Positions 43,009 to 52,644 of a stretch of 64,000 bases of DNA are shown here, in pieces. The notes below the pieces were generated by a model, which was not told where the DNA came from, made no database searches, and was given only the letters and a program-made list of their open reading frames with translations. The stretch is from NCBI GenBank assembly GCA_018883545.1, contig JAHLEH010000001.1, forward strand, positions 620,001 through 684,000, read 5' to 3'. This DNA is from Marixanthotalea marina (GTDB lineage: Bacteria > Bacteroidota > Bacteroidia > Flavobacteriales > Flavobacteriaceae). Made by a program: the position numbers and the translations under genes. Numbering within the stretch: the first letter of the stretch is position 1; the number at the start of each line of letters is the position of its first letter.

Positions 43009-45093
43009 TCACTCCATCCAAACAGTAGCACTGCCGGGCGACACTGTTTTCTCTCCGACAATAAGTTTTGCCTTGGTAGGTAATTCCAAATGGTAATTGG
43101 TTGAAGAATAATTAACAGCTACCCAAAAACCATCCCGCCAATTAACATAGACACCTTCAGGATAATTTTCAGTTTCAACATTAGCTGAATTATAAACTTG
43201 TTTTAAAATATCATTTTCAAGTTTTCCATTGTCAGTGTCAACACCAATATAGGTTACTGTACCGTTACCAATTTTATTAGTTACAACTGCTGCTGTTCCC
43301 TCATAAAATTGGTTGGCGTAAGTTGTAAGTATGTTTTCAGGATTTTTTGCAAGTATTAAATCGCCCCAACGGTGCCAAGAATAAGTTTTATTGTTAAATG
43401 CTATTTCTCCGTTTGCATTTGTTGGAAGCTGATCAAAATCAGAAATAGAAGCGTCTATCAAAGGGTAAATGGGAGCGCCCCAGCCTTTGTCGAATAAATG
43501 CCCCTGTTTATTTTTTACGCCCGTTCTTAGTGTCAATACTAAATGCCCGCCTTGTTTTACGTAATTTTCCCATTTGGAGATGATGTCGCTATCAACCATT
43601 TCAAAAGCGGGTGCAATCACTACTTTATACTGATTTAAATCTGTGTTTTCAGATATTATATCCGTTGGTGCACCAAAAGATTTTGTTATTTCCAGATATT
43701 TTTGAAAAAATGAAAGAGTATGCCATTGCGAATTTTGTGGCTGCCTGTTCAAACTCCATAAGTTATCGTGACTCCATAAAAGCGCCGTTTTACGCACTTC
43801 TAATTTTTTAGGAATATTGGTTGTTGGCTGATACATATTTCTTAAAAGCTTCATTTCTTTAATGAATTGCTTATAATCTTCACCGCCCTGCGAAAGTGTT
43901 TGACCGTCAATTTTAGTGATAGCACTATGGTACTGCTCGGCACCATAGGGTATCTGTCTGTAACGGTAAGAGCAGGCGAAAGATAAGCCTTCAGCAAAGC
44001 AATGGTAAAGCCACATTTTCAATGTGCCAGGAAACAGAAGAGAGTTTGTGAAACCCCAGTTTGTTGGTCCAGGTTGAAGTTCCATAACACCAGCTATTTT
44101 TTCTTCGGAAGTAAAATAGCTAAGCGCAAACGACAGCTCTTTTGGGTCGCCCAACCTAAAACCCAATGCGCCTATATTTTTATTGCCTTTATTGGGATAG
44201 CTTGTAAAAGAATTGAAATCTAACCTCTTGGTTCGCCATGGGTCGGATTGCGAGGTTGTAGCCGTATAATTAGTGGTAATAAATTGATTTTTTGAAATAA
44301 GTGAACGCAGAATATCGGCTTGAAAATCCAAAAACTCAGCTTGTGTGTCGGCAGAGAAACGTTTAAAATCCAATAATGCATGCGGATTTGTACCCCACCA
44401 ACCAACAAGTGAAGTGTTTGGAATTTTTACCTGTGAAAAGTCGCTGTAAGTCTGACTCCAAAACGAAGTGCCCCAAGTAGTATTTAATTCAGCTATATTT
44501 TGGTATTTGTTTTTAAGCCAATTTCGAAATGCAATTTGTGAAGATTCGCTGTAATCTTCTTTTGCTTCAGGTTCGTTATCCAATTGCCAACCAATAACAG
44601 TTGGATTTTTACCGTAACGCTCACCTAATTCAGTGATTATCTTTTTGCAGTAATCCCTCCAAACAGGGTTGCTTAACGATTGTTGGGCCCGTGTGCCATG
44701 CTCGGCATGGATGTAAGCCGAATTCATAAGATATATTTCAGGATGCTTTTCACCCAACCAAATAGGGGCTATGGCTGTTGGGGTTCCTAAAATGACTTTT
44801 AAATTATACTTTTCAGCAAGACCGATAACTTCATCAAGCCATTCGAATTGATAGTTGCCCTCGGAAGGTTCAAGGTTAATCCAAGCAAATTCAGCCAAAT
44901 GGATAAATTCAAAACCAATTTCGGAAATGTTTTTGAGGTCGCGTTCCCATTCATTTTTATCCCAATGTTCAGGATAATAATAAATACCAAGCTCCATGAG
45001 CTGCTCTTTTGGAAAAAAGCGGGAAGCTTCTTGGGCAACCATAGAAAAAGCCAAGAATGAAAAAACTAAAAATACCCGAAATTGGTTTTTCAT
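43009..45093 (-). CDS. GH42 beta-galactosidase, secreted
   Basis: 694 residues with signal peptide (ends SMVAQ). GH42 hallmarks: GIYYYPEHWDKNEWERDL, acid/base Glu174 in QLDNEPE, nucleophile Glu338 in GVMELQPGPTNWG, and the trimerisation-like beta domain after residue 400. It removes terminal beta-galactose, for example from xyloglucan or galactan. It follows GH3 and GH31 in the same minus-strand operon with 5- and 9-base gaps, so all three act together on one oligosaccharide type. Confidence 0.93.
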   Translation of the reverse strand: MKNQFRVFLVFSFLAFSMVAQEASRFFPKEQLMELGIYYYPEHWDKNEWERDLKNISEIGFEFIHLAEFAWINLEPSEGNYQFEWLDEVIGLAEKYNLKVILGTPTAIAPIWLGEKHPEIYLMNSAYIHAEHGTRAQQSLSNPVWRDYCKKIITELGERYGKNPTVIGWQLDNEPEAKEDYSESSQIAFRNWLKNKYQNIAELNTTWGTSFWSQTYSDFSQVKIPNTSLVGWWGTNPHALLDFKRFSADTQAEFLDFQADILRSLISKNQFITTNYTATTSQSDPWRTKRLDFNSFTSYPNKGNKNIGALGFRLGDPKELSFALSYFTSEEKIAGVMELQPGPTNWGFTNSLLFPGTLKMWLYHCFAEGLSFACSYRYRQIPYGAEQYHSAITKIDGQTLSQGGEDYKQFIKEMKLLRNMYQPTTNIPKKLEVRKTALLWSHDNLWSLNRQPQNSQWHTLSFFQKYLEITKSFGAPTDIISENTDLNQYKVVIAPAFEMVDSDIISKWENYVKQGGHLVLTLRTGVKNKQGHLFDKGWGAPIYPLIDASISDFDQLPTNANGEIAFNNKTYSWHRWGDLILAKNPENILTTYANQFYEGTAAVVTNKIGNGTVTYIGVDTDNGKLENDILKQVYNSANVETENYPEGVYVNWRDGFWVAVNYSSTNYHLELPTKAKLIVGEKTVSPGSATVWME

Positions 45094-45098
45094 TTTAA

Positions 45099-47336
45099 TT
45101 ATTCAATACTTACAGTTGTTTCAGCTACAATATCTCTAGATGATTTGCCAATTTTAAGCTTGTAAGCACCAGGTTCTACCACCCAATCTTTTTTAGATAC
45201 ATCGTAATAAGCCAGTTCTTTGGCGGGTAAAAGAATCGTCACGTTTACTGTGCTTCCACTTTTGACCATTACCTTTTTGAACCCTTTTAATTCTTGCGCC
45301 GCTTTTTCAACACTTGATTCTGAATCGGTAATATACAATTGGGCAACTTCCTTGCCGTCCATGTTTCCAGTATTTTTGATGCTGAAAGATACTTGTATCA
45401 TATCGTTTTCAGTATAGGACGGTTTGTCGGTTTTTAGGTTGCTGAATTCAAAAGTTGTGTACGATAGACCATAACCAAAAGGATATAGTGGCTCTATATT
45501 TTTGGTGTCGAACCACCTGTAACCAACTAATATGCCTTCATCATAAGTCAATGTTTCATTGCCAGGAAAGCTATTGGTAGCATGTGCTGGCGAATCTTCT
45601 AATTTTTTAGGCATAGTCCAAGGTAATCTTCCAGAAGGGTTCACATTACCTAATAGCACATCGGCAAGCGCATTACCACCTTCAGAACCATTAAACCAGC
45701 TCCAAACTAAAGTAGATGCTTGTTCCTTGATTTCGTTGATATCAAATGGTGCACCAGCAATCATCACTACAACGGTATTGGGGTTTACGGCAAGAACGGC
45801 TTCAATCAATGCTTCTTGACCAAATGGCAATTCCAGATCTTTTCTATCGGAAGCCTCCGATTCATAATCGCGGTTGGAACCTACAAATAAAACGGCTACA
45901 TCCGAATTTTTAGCAGCTTCAACTGCTTCTTCCAATAATTTTGGGTCCAATTCATCAATTGTCTCAGGTTTGTTGACTGTTACATCGCCAAATTGGGTTT
46001 CAAAGGTTTTTGAGTATCTTTCCAAATAACCTTGCGCGTAATTGATTTTAACACTTTCAGGAAATCGGTTTTGAAGACCCTCCAAAGGCGTCACTTCTCG
46101 TTTGGTTTTTACGCCTGCTCCAAAGCCGCCTAACGAGTTCTTTTTGGTAGCGTTATCACCAATTACTGCAATGCTTTTTATGTTGTTTGTTTGTAATGGT
46201 AGAAGGTTTTGCTCGTTCTTAAGAAGCACTACCGATTCTGCAGCAATATTGTAAGCGTCTTTAAAGTGGGCTTCAGTGCTTATGCTACCTTTTACACGGT
46301 TGGTTTGTCCTTCCATCATTTTTAGGTTGTACATTAATCTTAAAATACGTTTTACGTGTTTGTCGATTTCAGTATCTGATATTTTACCAGTTTTGGCCGA
46401 ATCGATTAAGGGTTGGGCTAAATAAAACTCATCAAATGGTTTAGGGGTTCCCATTTCTATATCTAACCCATTTTTTAAAGATTTTACTGTAGAATGAACT
46501 GCGGCCCAATCAGAAACTATAATGCCTTTAAAGTCCCATTCATCTCTTAAAACAGTATTTAGCATATAATCATTTTCACAGAGGTAATCGCCTCTAAATT
46601 TATTATAAGCGCCCATCAAACTGTATGCATTGGCTTCGGTTACGGCTGCTTTATAGGCGGGTAAATATATTTCCCGAAGCGTTCGTTCGTCTATTTGAAC
46701 ATCCACAATATTTCTATTGGTTTCCTGATTATTGGCAGCATAATGTTTTACACAAGCAGCTACATTATTTTTTTGAATCCCTTTTACAAATGGTACCGTC
46801 ATTTTCTTGTTTAAAAATGGGTCTTCTGTAAAATACTCATAGGTTCTTCCTCCCAGTGGTGTTCTTATAATATTGATGGCAGGCGATAACAAAATATCTT
46901 TGTTTCTGGCTCTCGCTTCTTCACCTACACCGTTCCCAAAGGCATAGGCCAAATCGGTATTCCATGTGGCCGAAAGCCCTGCGCCAGCAGGGTAATAAGT
47001 AGCAAAGTCGTCATCCAATCCTAGCGGTGTCCAGGAATTGATTTCCAATTCTTCACGAATTCCCAATGGGCCGTCGGCAATTTGAAGTTTAGGAATGCCA
47101 AGCCTTTCAACAGCTGCCGTTGTAAATAAGGTGTTTCCGTGTAGCATACCGACTTTTTCTTCAAGGGTCATTAAGGCTATTAAAGAATCAATCTTTTGAT
47201 CGAACTCTAAACTTAATTCAGCGCCTTCATATTCAGGTTCTGTTACTTCAACGCTGGTAATGGTTTCATTTTCTTTGCAAGAAAAAAAGCTTAGAACAAT
47301 TAAAGCTGTAAATGTTATTAAACTATTTTTTTTCAT
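45099..47336 (-). CDS. GH3 beta-glucosidase/xylosidase, lipoprotein
   Basis: 745 residues, lipobox FFSC (Cys20). GH3 nucleophile Asp276 in IIVSDWAAVH, KHYAANNQE substrate-binding motif, a C-terminal alpha/beta domain (about 370-610) and a fibronectin-type-III-like tail (about 630-740). It removes beta-glucose or beta-xylose from oligosaccharide ends; in this set, beta-glucosidase on the xyloglucan backbone is plausible. Confidence 0.92.
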   Translation of the reverse strand: MKKNSLITFTALIVLSFFSCKENETITSVEVTEPEYEGAELSLEFDQKIDSLIALMTLEEKVGMLHGNTLFTTAAVERLGIPKLQIADGPLGIREELEINSWTPLGLDDDFATYYPAGAGLSATWNTDLAYAFGNGVGEEARARNKDILLSPAINIIRTPLGGRTYEYFTEDPFLNKKMTVPFVKGIQKNNVAACVKHYAANNQETNRNIVDVQIDERTLREIYLPAYKAAVTEANAYSLMGAYNKFRGDYLCENDYMLNTVLRDEWDFKGIIVSDWAAVHSTVKSLKNGLDIEMGTPKPFDEFYLAQPLIDSAKTGKISDTEIDKHVKRILRLMYNLKMMEGQTNRVKGSISTEAHFKDAYNIAAESVVLLKNEQNLLPLQTNNIKSIAVIGDNATKKNSLGGFGAGVKTKREVTPLEGLQNRFPESVKINYAQGYLERYSKTFETQFGDVTVNKPETIDELDPKLLEEAVEAAKNSDVAVLFVGSNRDYESEASDRKDLELPFGQEALIEAVLAVNPNTVVVMIAGAPFDINEIKEQASTLVWSWFNGSEGGNALADVLLGNVNPSGRLPWTMPKKLEDSPAHATNSFPGNETLTYDEGILVGYRWFDTKNIEPLYPFGYGLSYTTFEFSNLKTDKPSYTENDMIQVSFSIKNTGNMDGKEVAQLYITDSESSVEKAAQELKGFKKVMVKSGSTVNVTILLPAKELAYYDVSKKDWVVEPGAYKLKIGKSSRDIVAETTVSIE

Positions 47337-47345
47337 GGTGACTAT

Positions 47346-49733
47346 TTAGTTGGTTATTTTAAAGTTAGTTTTTGCTGATAGCGGATTGTTTTTTAAACTG
47401 AATTTATTTCCAATTTTTTCGGCTGTCAATTCGTGCCAAGCAGAATTATCAGGTAAATAAATTTTTCCAGTTGCTTTGGTAGCATCGGCGGCAAACACTT
47501 TTAATTCAATAGAACTCCAGTCCATATCTTGTGTAGATTGTGCCAATTTTATATGCGGAATAGCGGCTCCATCCCTCACCAAAGCAATGATAGGGATGTC
47601 TCCAGCTTTTATGGTATGCCATCCTTTTTCATAAACCGTTCCGGTTTGGTAATCTATCCACTTGCCTTCTGGCAAATAAACAGAGCGTTCGGTAATATTT
47701 TCGAATAGCGGTGCTACCAACATATCCGATCCAAATAAATATTGGTCATCTACCAACCAAGCACCGGGGTCATTAGGGTATTCTACAAACAAAGCCCTTA
47801 ACATAGGGAGTCCTTTTTCGGTAGCGTACTTGGATTGTGCGTAAATGTACGGCATCAATTGGTAGCGCATATTGTCGGCCTCCCGAAACCCTTTTAAAAA
47901 TTCATCGCTATATTCCCATGGTTCTGTAGGTGGTTGACCGTGACTGCGTACATGCGACGACAGCATGCCAAAAGGCGTCCATCTGCTGTATAAATCCTCG
48001 GGAGCTGCGGCTGTAAATCCGCCCACATCGTGGCTCCAAAAGGTAAACCCAGAAAGCCCTAAGGAAAGACCTCCCCTTAACGTTGCAGCCATAGCGGTAT
48101 TTGTTGTTGCTGCATCGCCGCCCCAATGTAACGGATAGCGTTGACTGCCGGCCCACGTGCTACGTGCCCATATGATTGAATTTCCGGTAACTTCTTTGGT
48201 AATTTCGGCCACGGCTTTATTGTAGCGCAATGGATACATATTGTGCTCATAAAAACCTGTTCTACCATTGTGGTAAATGCCACTTGCAGGAGCTGCTTCG
48301 CCAAAATCAACTTTTATTACCCCAACACCCATTTTTAGTAGTGATGCGATTTTATCTTGATACCAATCGATGGTGTTTGGGTTTGTAAAATCCAATACGG
48401 CATCTTCATAGGGAATGTTGCCTTTGTGATCTTTTACAGCTAAATCTTTTTCTATAATTTCATTGAATAGCGTGTTTTTTGGAGTGAAATAAGGCAGTTG
48501 CCACAAACACACATTAAACCCTTCATCTTTCATGTCGGCAATCATCTGCGTTGGATTGTTAAATCGGTTTTTTGAAAATTCATAATTGTTCCTCCAATCC
48601 ACTTCAAACCATCCTGTGTCAAAATGAATCACATCACTAGGTATTTTATATTTTCTTAGGTTTTTGACTATGTTTCTGCCTTCTTCTTCAGAAAAATAGG
48701 TAATACGGCTCATCCAAAATCCAAACGACCATAGCGGTGGCATTTCTGGTTTGCCAGTTAAGTTTGTGTACTCATCCAAAATATCTTTCGGCTCTCCAAT
48801 AAAAACAAATAAATCGGCTTCATCATCACCAATCATCATCGAATTGGCCATGTTAAAATACTTGCCAAAATCGACTGTAATCGGTGTAGAATGGTGCATA
48901 AACACACCATAACCGCGGCTGCTCATATAAAACGGAATCGGTTTGTACATGGTTTCATTTTGTACGCCATTGGCGTCATCCGTCCATAAAACAACCTTTT
49001 GGCCACGTTTATTGAACTGGGTGAACGACTCACCACAACCAAATATTTTTTCCTCGGGAGACATAGAAAACACGGCATTCATACTGCGCGAGTAATCTTC
49101 TGCACGGCGCACAAAAGAGAAGGGCGATACGGGCGTATAGGTGTTTTTTACATCGTCCATGTGCAGTGTACTTGTTAATAGTTTGCCATTAACGTCATAA
49201 ATATATACATGCCAAGGTTTTTCTGTAATGACGACTGAACCTTTGCTGCTGGTATATTTATGGCCTTCAGGGATTTTAGAGTATGTCCATAAATTTTTGG
49301 CGTTCTTTGGCTTTCCGTCTATGAGCATTAAAGAAGGTTCTTCTTTTCTGAATTGTGGACCAGAACTTGTTTTAATCCGAATGGTTCTTTCGGAAACAAA
49401 TTCAACAGAAAATGGCAATTCGGGAGAAGCAGCATATTCGGTTGATGGAAATTCATTAGCGTTCACGGGAGTCAGCCTAGCCAAAAAGTTATTGAATGCT
49501 TGGTTAGTGTTAAAATTATGGCGCAGGTATTTTATCGTACCCTTCCCTGTTTCTGGATTGAAAGACGTTAATTCATCAGCCAGATAATAGGTGTTTTTAA
49601 AGTCAACAAAATCTTTACTAATATCGGGTGGCTCATTTAAAAGATTTAATTCTTGAATTTGAGCAAATAAACCATATGAACACAAGTTAAATACCAATAA
49701 AACAAGAGGTGTTTTAATGACTGATTTTAGCAT
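47346..49733 (-). CDS. GH31 alpha-xylosidase-like, secreted
   Basis: 795 residues with an N-terminal signal (MLKSVIKTPLVLLVFNLCSYGLFAQ). GH31 nucleophile Asp476 in VIKVDFGEAAP, the KxDFGE form common in alpha-xylosidases, and acid/base Asp540 in LHWGGDAATT. It would remove alpha-1,6-xylose from xyloglucan oligosaccharides, or act as alpha-glucosidase. It is transcribed first in the GH31-GH3-GH42 operon, starting 184 bases from the divergent dehydrogenase operon. Confidence 0.9.
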   Translation of the reverse strand: MLKSVIKTPLVLLVFNLCSYGLFAQIQELNLLNEPPDISKDFVDFKNTYYLADELTSFNPETGKGTIKYLRHNFNTNQAFNNFLARLTPVNANEFPSTEYAASPELPFSVEFVSERTIRIKTSSGPQFRKEEPSLMLIDGKPKNAKNLWTYSKIPEGHKYTSSKGSVVITEKPWHVYIYDVNGKLLTSTLHMDDVKNTYTPVSPFSFVRRAEDYSRSMNAVFSMSPEEKIFGCGESFTQFNKRGQKVVLWTDDANGVQNETMYKPIPFYMSSRGYGVFMHHSTPITVDFGKYFNMANSMMIGDDEADLFVFIGEPKDILDEYTNLTGKPEMPPLWSFGFWMSRITYFSEEEGRNIVKNLRKYKIPSDVIHFDTGWFEVDWRNNYEFSKNRFNNPTQMIADMKDEGFNVCLWQLPYFTPKNTLFNEIIEKDLAVKDHKGNIPYEDAVLDFTNPNTIDWYQDKIASLLKMGVGVIKVDFGEAAPASGIYHNGRTGFYEHNMYPLRYNKAVAEITKEVTGNSIIWARSTWAGSQRYPLHWGGDAATTNTAMAATLRGGLSLGLSGFTFWSHDVGGFTAAAPEDLYSRWTPFGMLSSHVRSHGQPPTEPWEYSDEFLKGFREADNMRYQLMPYIYAQSKYATEKGLPMLRALFVEYPNDPGAWLVDDQYLFGSDMLVAPLFENITERSVYLPEGKWIDYQTGTVYEKGWHTIKAGDIPIIALVRDGAAIPHIKLAQSTQDMDWSSIELKVFAADATKATGKIYLPDNSAWHELTAEKIGNKFSLKNNPLSAKTNFKITN

Positions 49734-49850
49734 GTTAAAATGTATTAGTTAGTTTAGCTTTAAAAAGAACATAATATATATAAAAAATGTGTCTTTTTTG
49801 TTAGTTAATCTTTTTTTCTGAAATTGTTTTTTACGTGATGTTAAAATCAA

Positions 49851-49881
49851 TTTCGTAATAGAGTATTAATAGTTACATTTG
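49851..49881 (+). promoter_or_regulatory. Promoter of the fucose-type operon
   Basis: TTTC (49851-49854), 19-base spacer, TACATTTG (49874-49881). The -7 element is perfect; -33 differs from TTTG at one base. The ATG of the first gene is 37 bases later. Confidence 0.6.
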
Positions 49882-49917
49882 AATTCTAACTTAAAGACCA
49901 ACAAAAATTAACCACTC

Positions 49918-50934
49918 ATGAAATATATTGTTTGTGATGAACCAAACAAGTTTAGCTTAAAGGAAAAAGATGTTCCCACAAGAGAAAGCAACCAAGCTCT
50001 TATTAAAATACACCGCGTAGGTATTTGCGGAACAGATTTGCATGCCTATGCAGGCAACCAAGCATTTTTTACATATCCAAGAATTTTGGGCCATGAATTG
50101 GCTGGAGAAATATTAGAGATTGATGATAACCCACAAAACTTAAAAAAAGGAGATAATGTTATTGTAATGCCTTATGTGAGCTGTGGTACTTGTGTGGCTT
50201 GTAGGCAAGGCAAAACAAACTGTTGCAGTAATATTAAAGTTTTAGGTGTGCATACTGATGGTGGTATGCAGGAAAGAGTGGCAGTTCGAACAGATTTGTT
50301 AATAAAAGCCAATCATTTGTCTTATGAAGAAATGGCCATAGTAGAACCATTGGCTATTGGCGCACATGCAATTCGAAGAGCTAATATAGAATCGGGTGAA
50401 ACCATAGCTGTTATAGGTTGTGGACCCATTGGAATAGGACTTATGAAGTTAGCCCAAATAAAAGGCGCTGAAGTCATTGCTTTGGATGTGGATGAAGCGA
50501 GGTTAGCATTTGTGAAAAATGAAATAGGCGTAAAGTACACGGTAAAGGTTTCTGAAACTGCAGCTGATGAGGTTTCAAAAATAACTAATAGCGATATGGC
50601 AACTGCTGTTTTTGATGCCACTGGAAATAAAAAAGCATTGGAAAGTGGTATTGATTATATGTCGCACGGTGGCAGATATGTTTTGGTTGGCTTGTCAAAA
50701 GGCGAATTGGTATTTAGCCATCCGGCCATACATGCTAAAGAATCAACCATCATGTGCAGTAGAAATGCAACATTAGAGGATTTCAATTTTGTAATCGATA
50801 ATCTTGATAAATTTCCAACGGATACTTTTGTAACGCACAAGGTTGACTTCACCGAAATGATTGCCAATTTCGATTCTTGGTTAGACCCTAAAACCAAAGT
50901 TATTAAGGCCATGGTAAATTTTAATATGCAGTAA
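49918..50934 (+). CDS. Zinc-dependent medium-chain dehydrogenase (LgoD-like)
   Basis: 338 residues, MDR family. Catalytic Zn ligands C37 (GICGTD) and H58-E59 (GHE), structural Zn cysteines C88, C91, C94 and C102, and an NAD-binding motif GCGPIGIG. By memory it resembles E. coli L-galactonate oxidoreductase LgoD along the whole length (GGNQ/AGNQ near residue 45, YSRNATLEDF-like segment near the end). That would convert L-galactonate to tagaturonate, feeding UxaB. As first gene of a fucose-type operon it could alternatively oxidise 2-keto-3-deoxyfuconate or another polyol acid. Confidence 0.82.
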   Translation: MKYIVCDEPNKFSLKEKDVPTRESNQALIKIHRVGICGTDLHAYAGNQAFFTYPRILGHELAGEILEIDDNPQNLKKGDNVIVMPYVSCGTCVACRQGKTNCCSNIKVLGVHTDGGMQERVAVRTDLLIKANHLSYEEMAIVEPLAIGAHAIRRANIESGETIAVIGCGPIGIGLMKLAQIKGAEVIALDVDEARLAFVKNEIGVKYTVKVSETAADEVSKITNSDMATAVFDATGNKKALESGIDYMSHGGRYVLVGLSKGELVFSHPAIHAKESTIMCSRNATLEDFNFVIDNLDKFPTDTFVTHKVDFTEMIANFDSWLDPKTKVIKAMVNFNMQ

Positions 50935-50976
50935 AAATGTATATTGTTATCAATTTAAAAAACATACTTTTTTAAA

Positions 50977-51750
50977 ATGAAATTTAATCTGGAGAACAAA
51001 GTAGCAATAATAACTGGAGGAGGTAGTGGCATTGGGAAAGCTATTTCAAAGACGTTGGCTCAGCAAGGCGCTCTAGTTCATATATTGGAATTAAATATTG
51101 ACAATGCCAAAGAGACCCAAGTAGAAATTGAAAAAGAGGGTGGGCAAGCTAAAATTCATCAATGTAACATAGCGGTTCAAGAAGAGGTTAGAAATACGAT
51201 TGGTAATATTTTAACAGAAGGTACAATTGATATTTTGGTGAACAATGCAGGAGTAGCCCATGTAGGTAATGTGGAAAACACACTCGAATCAGATTTCGAT
51301 AGGGTGTATAATGTAAACGTAAAGGGTGCCTATAATTGTATTTTTAATGTGATACCTCATATGAAAAAAACAGGAGGGGTTATTTTAAATATGGCTTCGG
51401 TAGCTTCATCAGTTGCCGTTCCCGATAGGTTTGCATATTCGGTGTCTAAAGGAGCCATACTTACCATGACCTATTCCGTTGCTAAAGATTATATAGATTT
51501 TGGAATTAGGTGTAATAGTATTTCACCGGCAAGAATACATACACCTTTTGTAGATGGTTTCTTGGAAAAAAATTATCCTGGAAGGGAGGCTGAAATGTTT
51601 GAAAGACTTTCAAAAACGCAACCCATAGGACGCATGGGAAAACCTGAGGAAGTTGCCGATTTAGCACTCTTTTTATGTTCAGATGAAGCTGCTTTTATAA
51701 CGGGCACGGACTTCCCCATTGATGGTGGATTTATTAAATTAAACGGATAA
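50977..51750 (+). CDS. SDR, likely 2-keto-3-deoxy-L-fuconate dehydrogenase type
   Basis: 257-residue classical SDR: TGGGSGIG (residues 14-21), NNAG, catalytic Ser in NMASVASS and YSVSK, and the C-terminal TGTDFPIDGGF. The closest pathway logic is oxidation of 2-keto-3-deoxy-L-fuconate to the 2,4-diketo acid, the substrate of the next gene's product. It lies 42 bases after the zinc dehydrogenase and 33 before the FAH-family gene. The specificity is inferred from the neighbours. Confidence 0.82.
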   Translation: MKFNLENKVAIITGGGSGIGKAISKTLAQQGALVHILELNIDNAKETQVEIEKEGGQAKIHQCNIAVQEEVRNTIGNILTEGTIDILVNNAGVAHVGNVENTLESDFDRVYNVNVKGAYNCIFNVIPHMKKTGGVILNMASVASSVAVPDRFAYSVSKGAILTMTYSVAKDYIDFGIRCNSISPARIHTPFVDGFLEKNYPGREAEMFERLSKTQPIGRMGKPEEVADLALFLCSDEAAFITGTDFPIDGGFIKLNG

Positions 51751-51783
51751 ACAAATAAACGAATCAACGATTAAACAATTAAT

Positions 51784-52644
51784 ATGAAATTAATACGATT
51801 TGGAGCAGTTGGTCATGAAAAACCAGGTGTGCAGCTAGACAACGGAACAAGAATAGATGTATCTAATTTTGCAGAGGACTACACAGAACGTTTTTTTGAA
51901 ACAAATGGCATAGAAAGATTACAAGCTTGGTTAGAAATACACCAAAATAGCTGTGATGTCATCGCTGAAGACGTTAGGTTAGGTTCACCAATCTGCAGAC
52001 CATCAAAATTGTTATGTATAGGTTTAAATTATGCCAAGCATGCTGCAGAAGCGGGCATGAAATTGCCAAAAGAACCCGTTTTGTTTTTTAAATCAACTAC
52101 AGCCATAGTGGGTCCAAATGATGATGTTGTAATTCCAAAGGAGAGTGAGAAAACCGATTGGGAAGTTGAACTGGCCGTGGTTATTGGTAAGAAAATGTCA
52201 TATGTCCCAAAGGGAGAAGTGATGAATCATATTGCTGGTTATGTATTGCATAACGATATTAGTGAGCGTGCTTTTCAGTTAGAACGTGAAGGCCAATGGT
52301 GCAAAGGCAAAGGTTGTGATACATTTGCACCTCTAGGGCCGTTTGTGGCTACCAAAGACGAAATTAAAGACCCGAATAATTTGCATTTATGGTTAAAGTT
52401 GAATGGTGAAACCATGCAAGATAGCTCGACATCCGATTTCATTTTTAATATCCAGGAAGCATTGAGTTATATCAGCGAATTTATGACGCTTCTGCCAGGC
52501 GATGTTATCTCAACAGGCACGCCATTTGGTGTTGGGATGGGCTTATCGCCACAACGTTTTTTGAAGCCCGGCGATGTGATGGAATTAGGTATTGAAGGTT
52601 TAGGGGTTTCTAAACAGCAGGTAAAAGCATACCCAGGAAAATGA
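51784..52644 (+). CDS. FAH-family hydrolase, likely 2,4-diketo-3-deoxy-L-fuconate hydrolase
   Basis: 286 residues. The FAH core is visible: IGLNYAKHAAEAG, PVLFFKSTTAIVGPND, DWEVELAVVIGK, HNDISERAFQ and STGTPFGVGMG. Members of this branch cleave the diketo product of L-fuconate oxidation into pyruvate and L-lactate. It overlaps the amidohydrolase gene by 4 bases (ATGA). It differs clearly from the FAH protein at 32645, showing that two pathway branches each have their own FAH enzyme. Confidence 0.85.
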   Translation: MKLIRFGAVGHEKPGVQLDNGTRIDVSNFAEDYTERFFETNGIERLQAWLEIHQNSCDVIAEDVRLGSPICRPSKLLCIGLNYAKHAAEAGMKLPKEPVLFFKSTTAIVGPNDDVVIPKESEKTDWEVELAVVIGKKMSYVPKGEVMNHIAGYVLHNDISERAFQLEREGQWCKGKGCDTFAPLGPFVATKDEIKDPNNLHLWLKLNGETMQDSSTSDFIFNIQEALSYISEFMTLLPGDVISTGTPFGVGMGLSPQRFLKPGDVMELGIEGLGVSKQQVKAYPGK

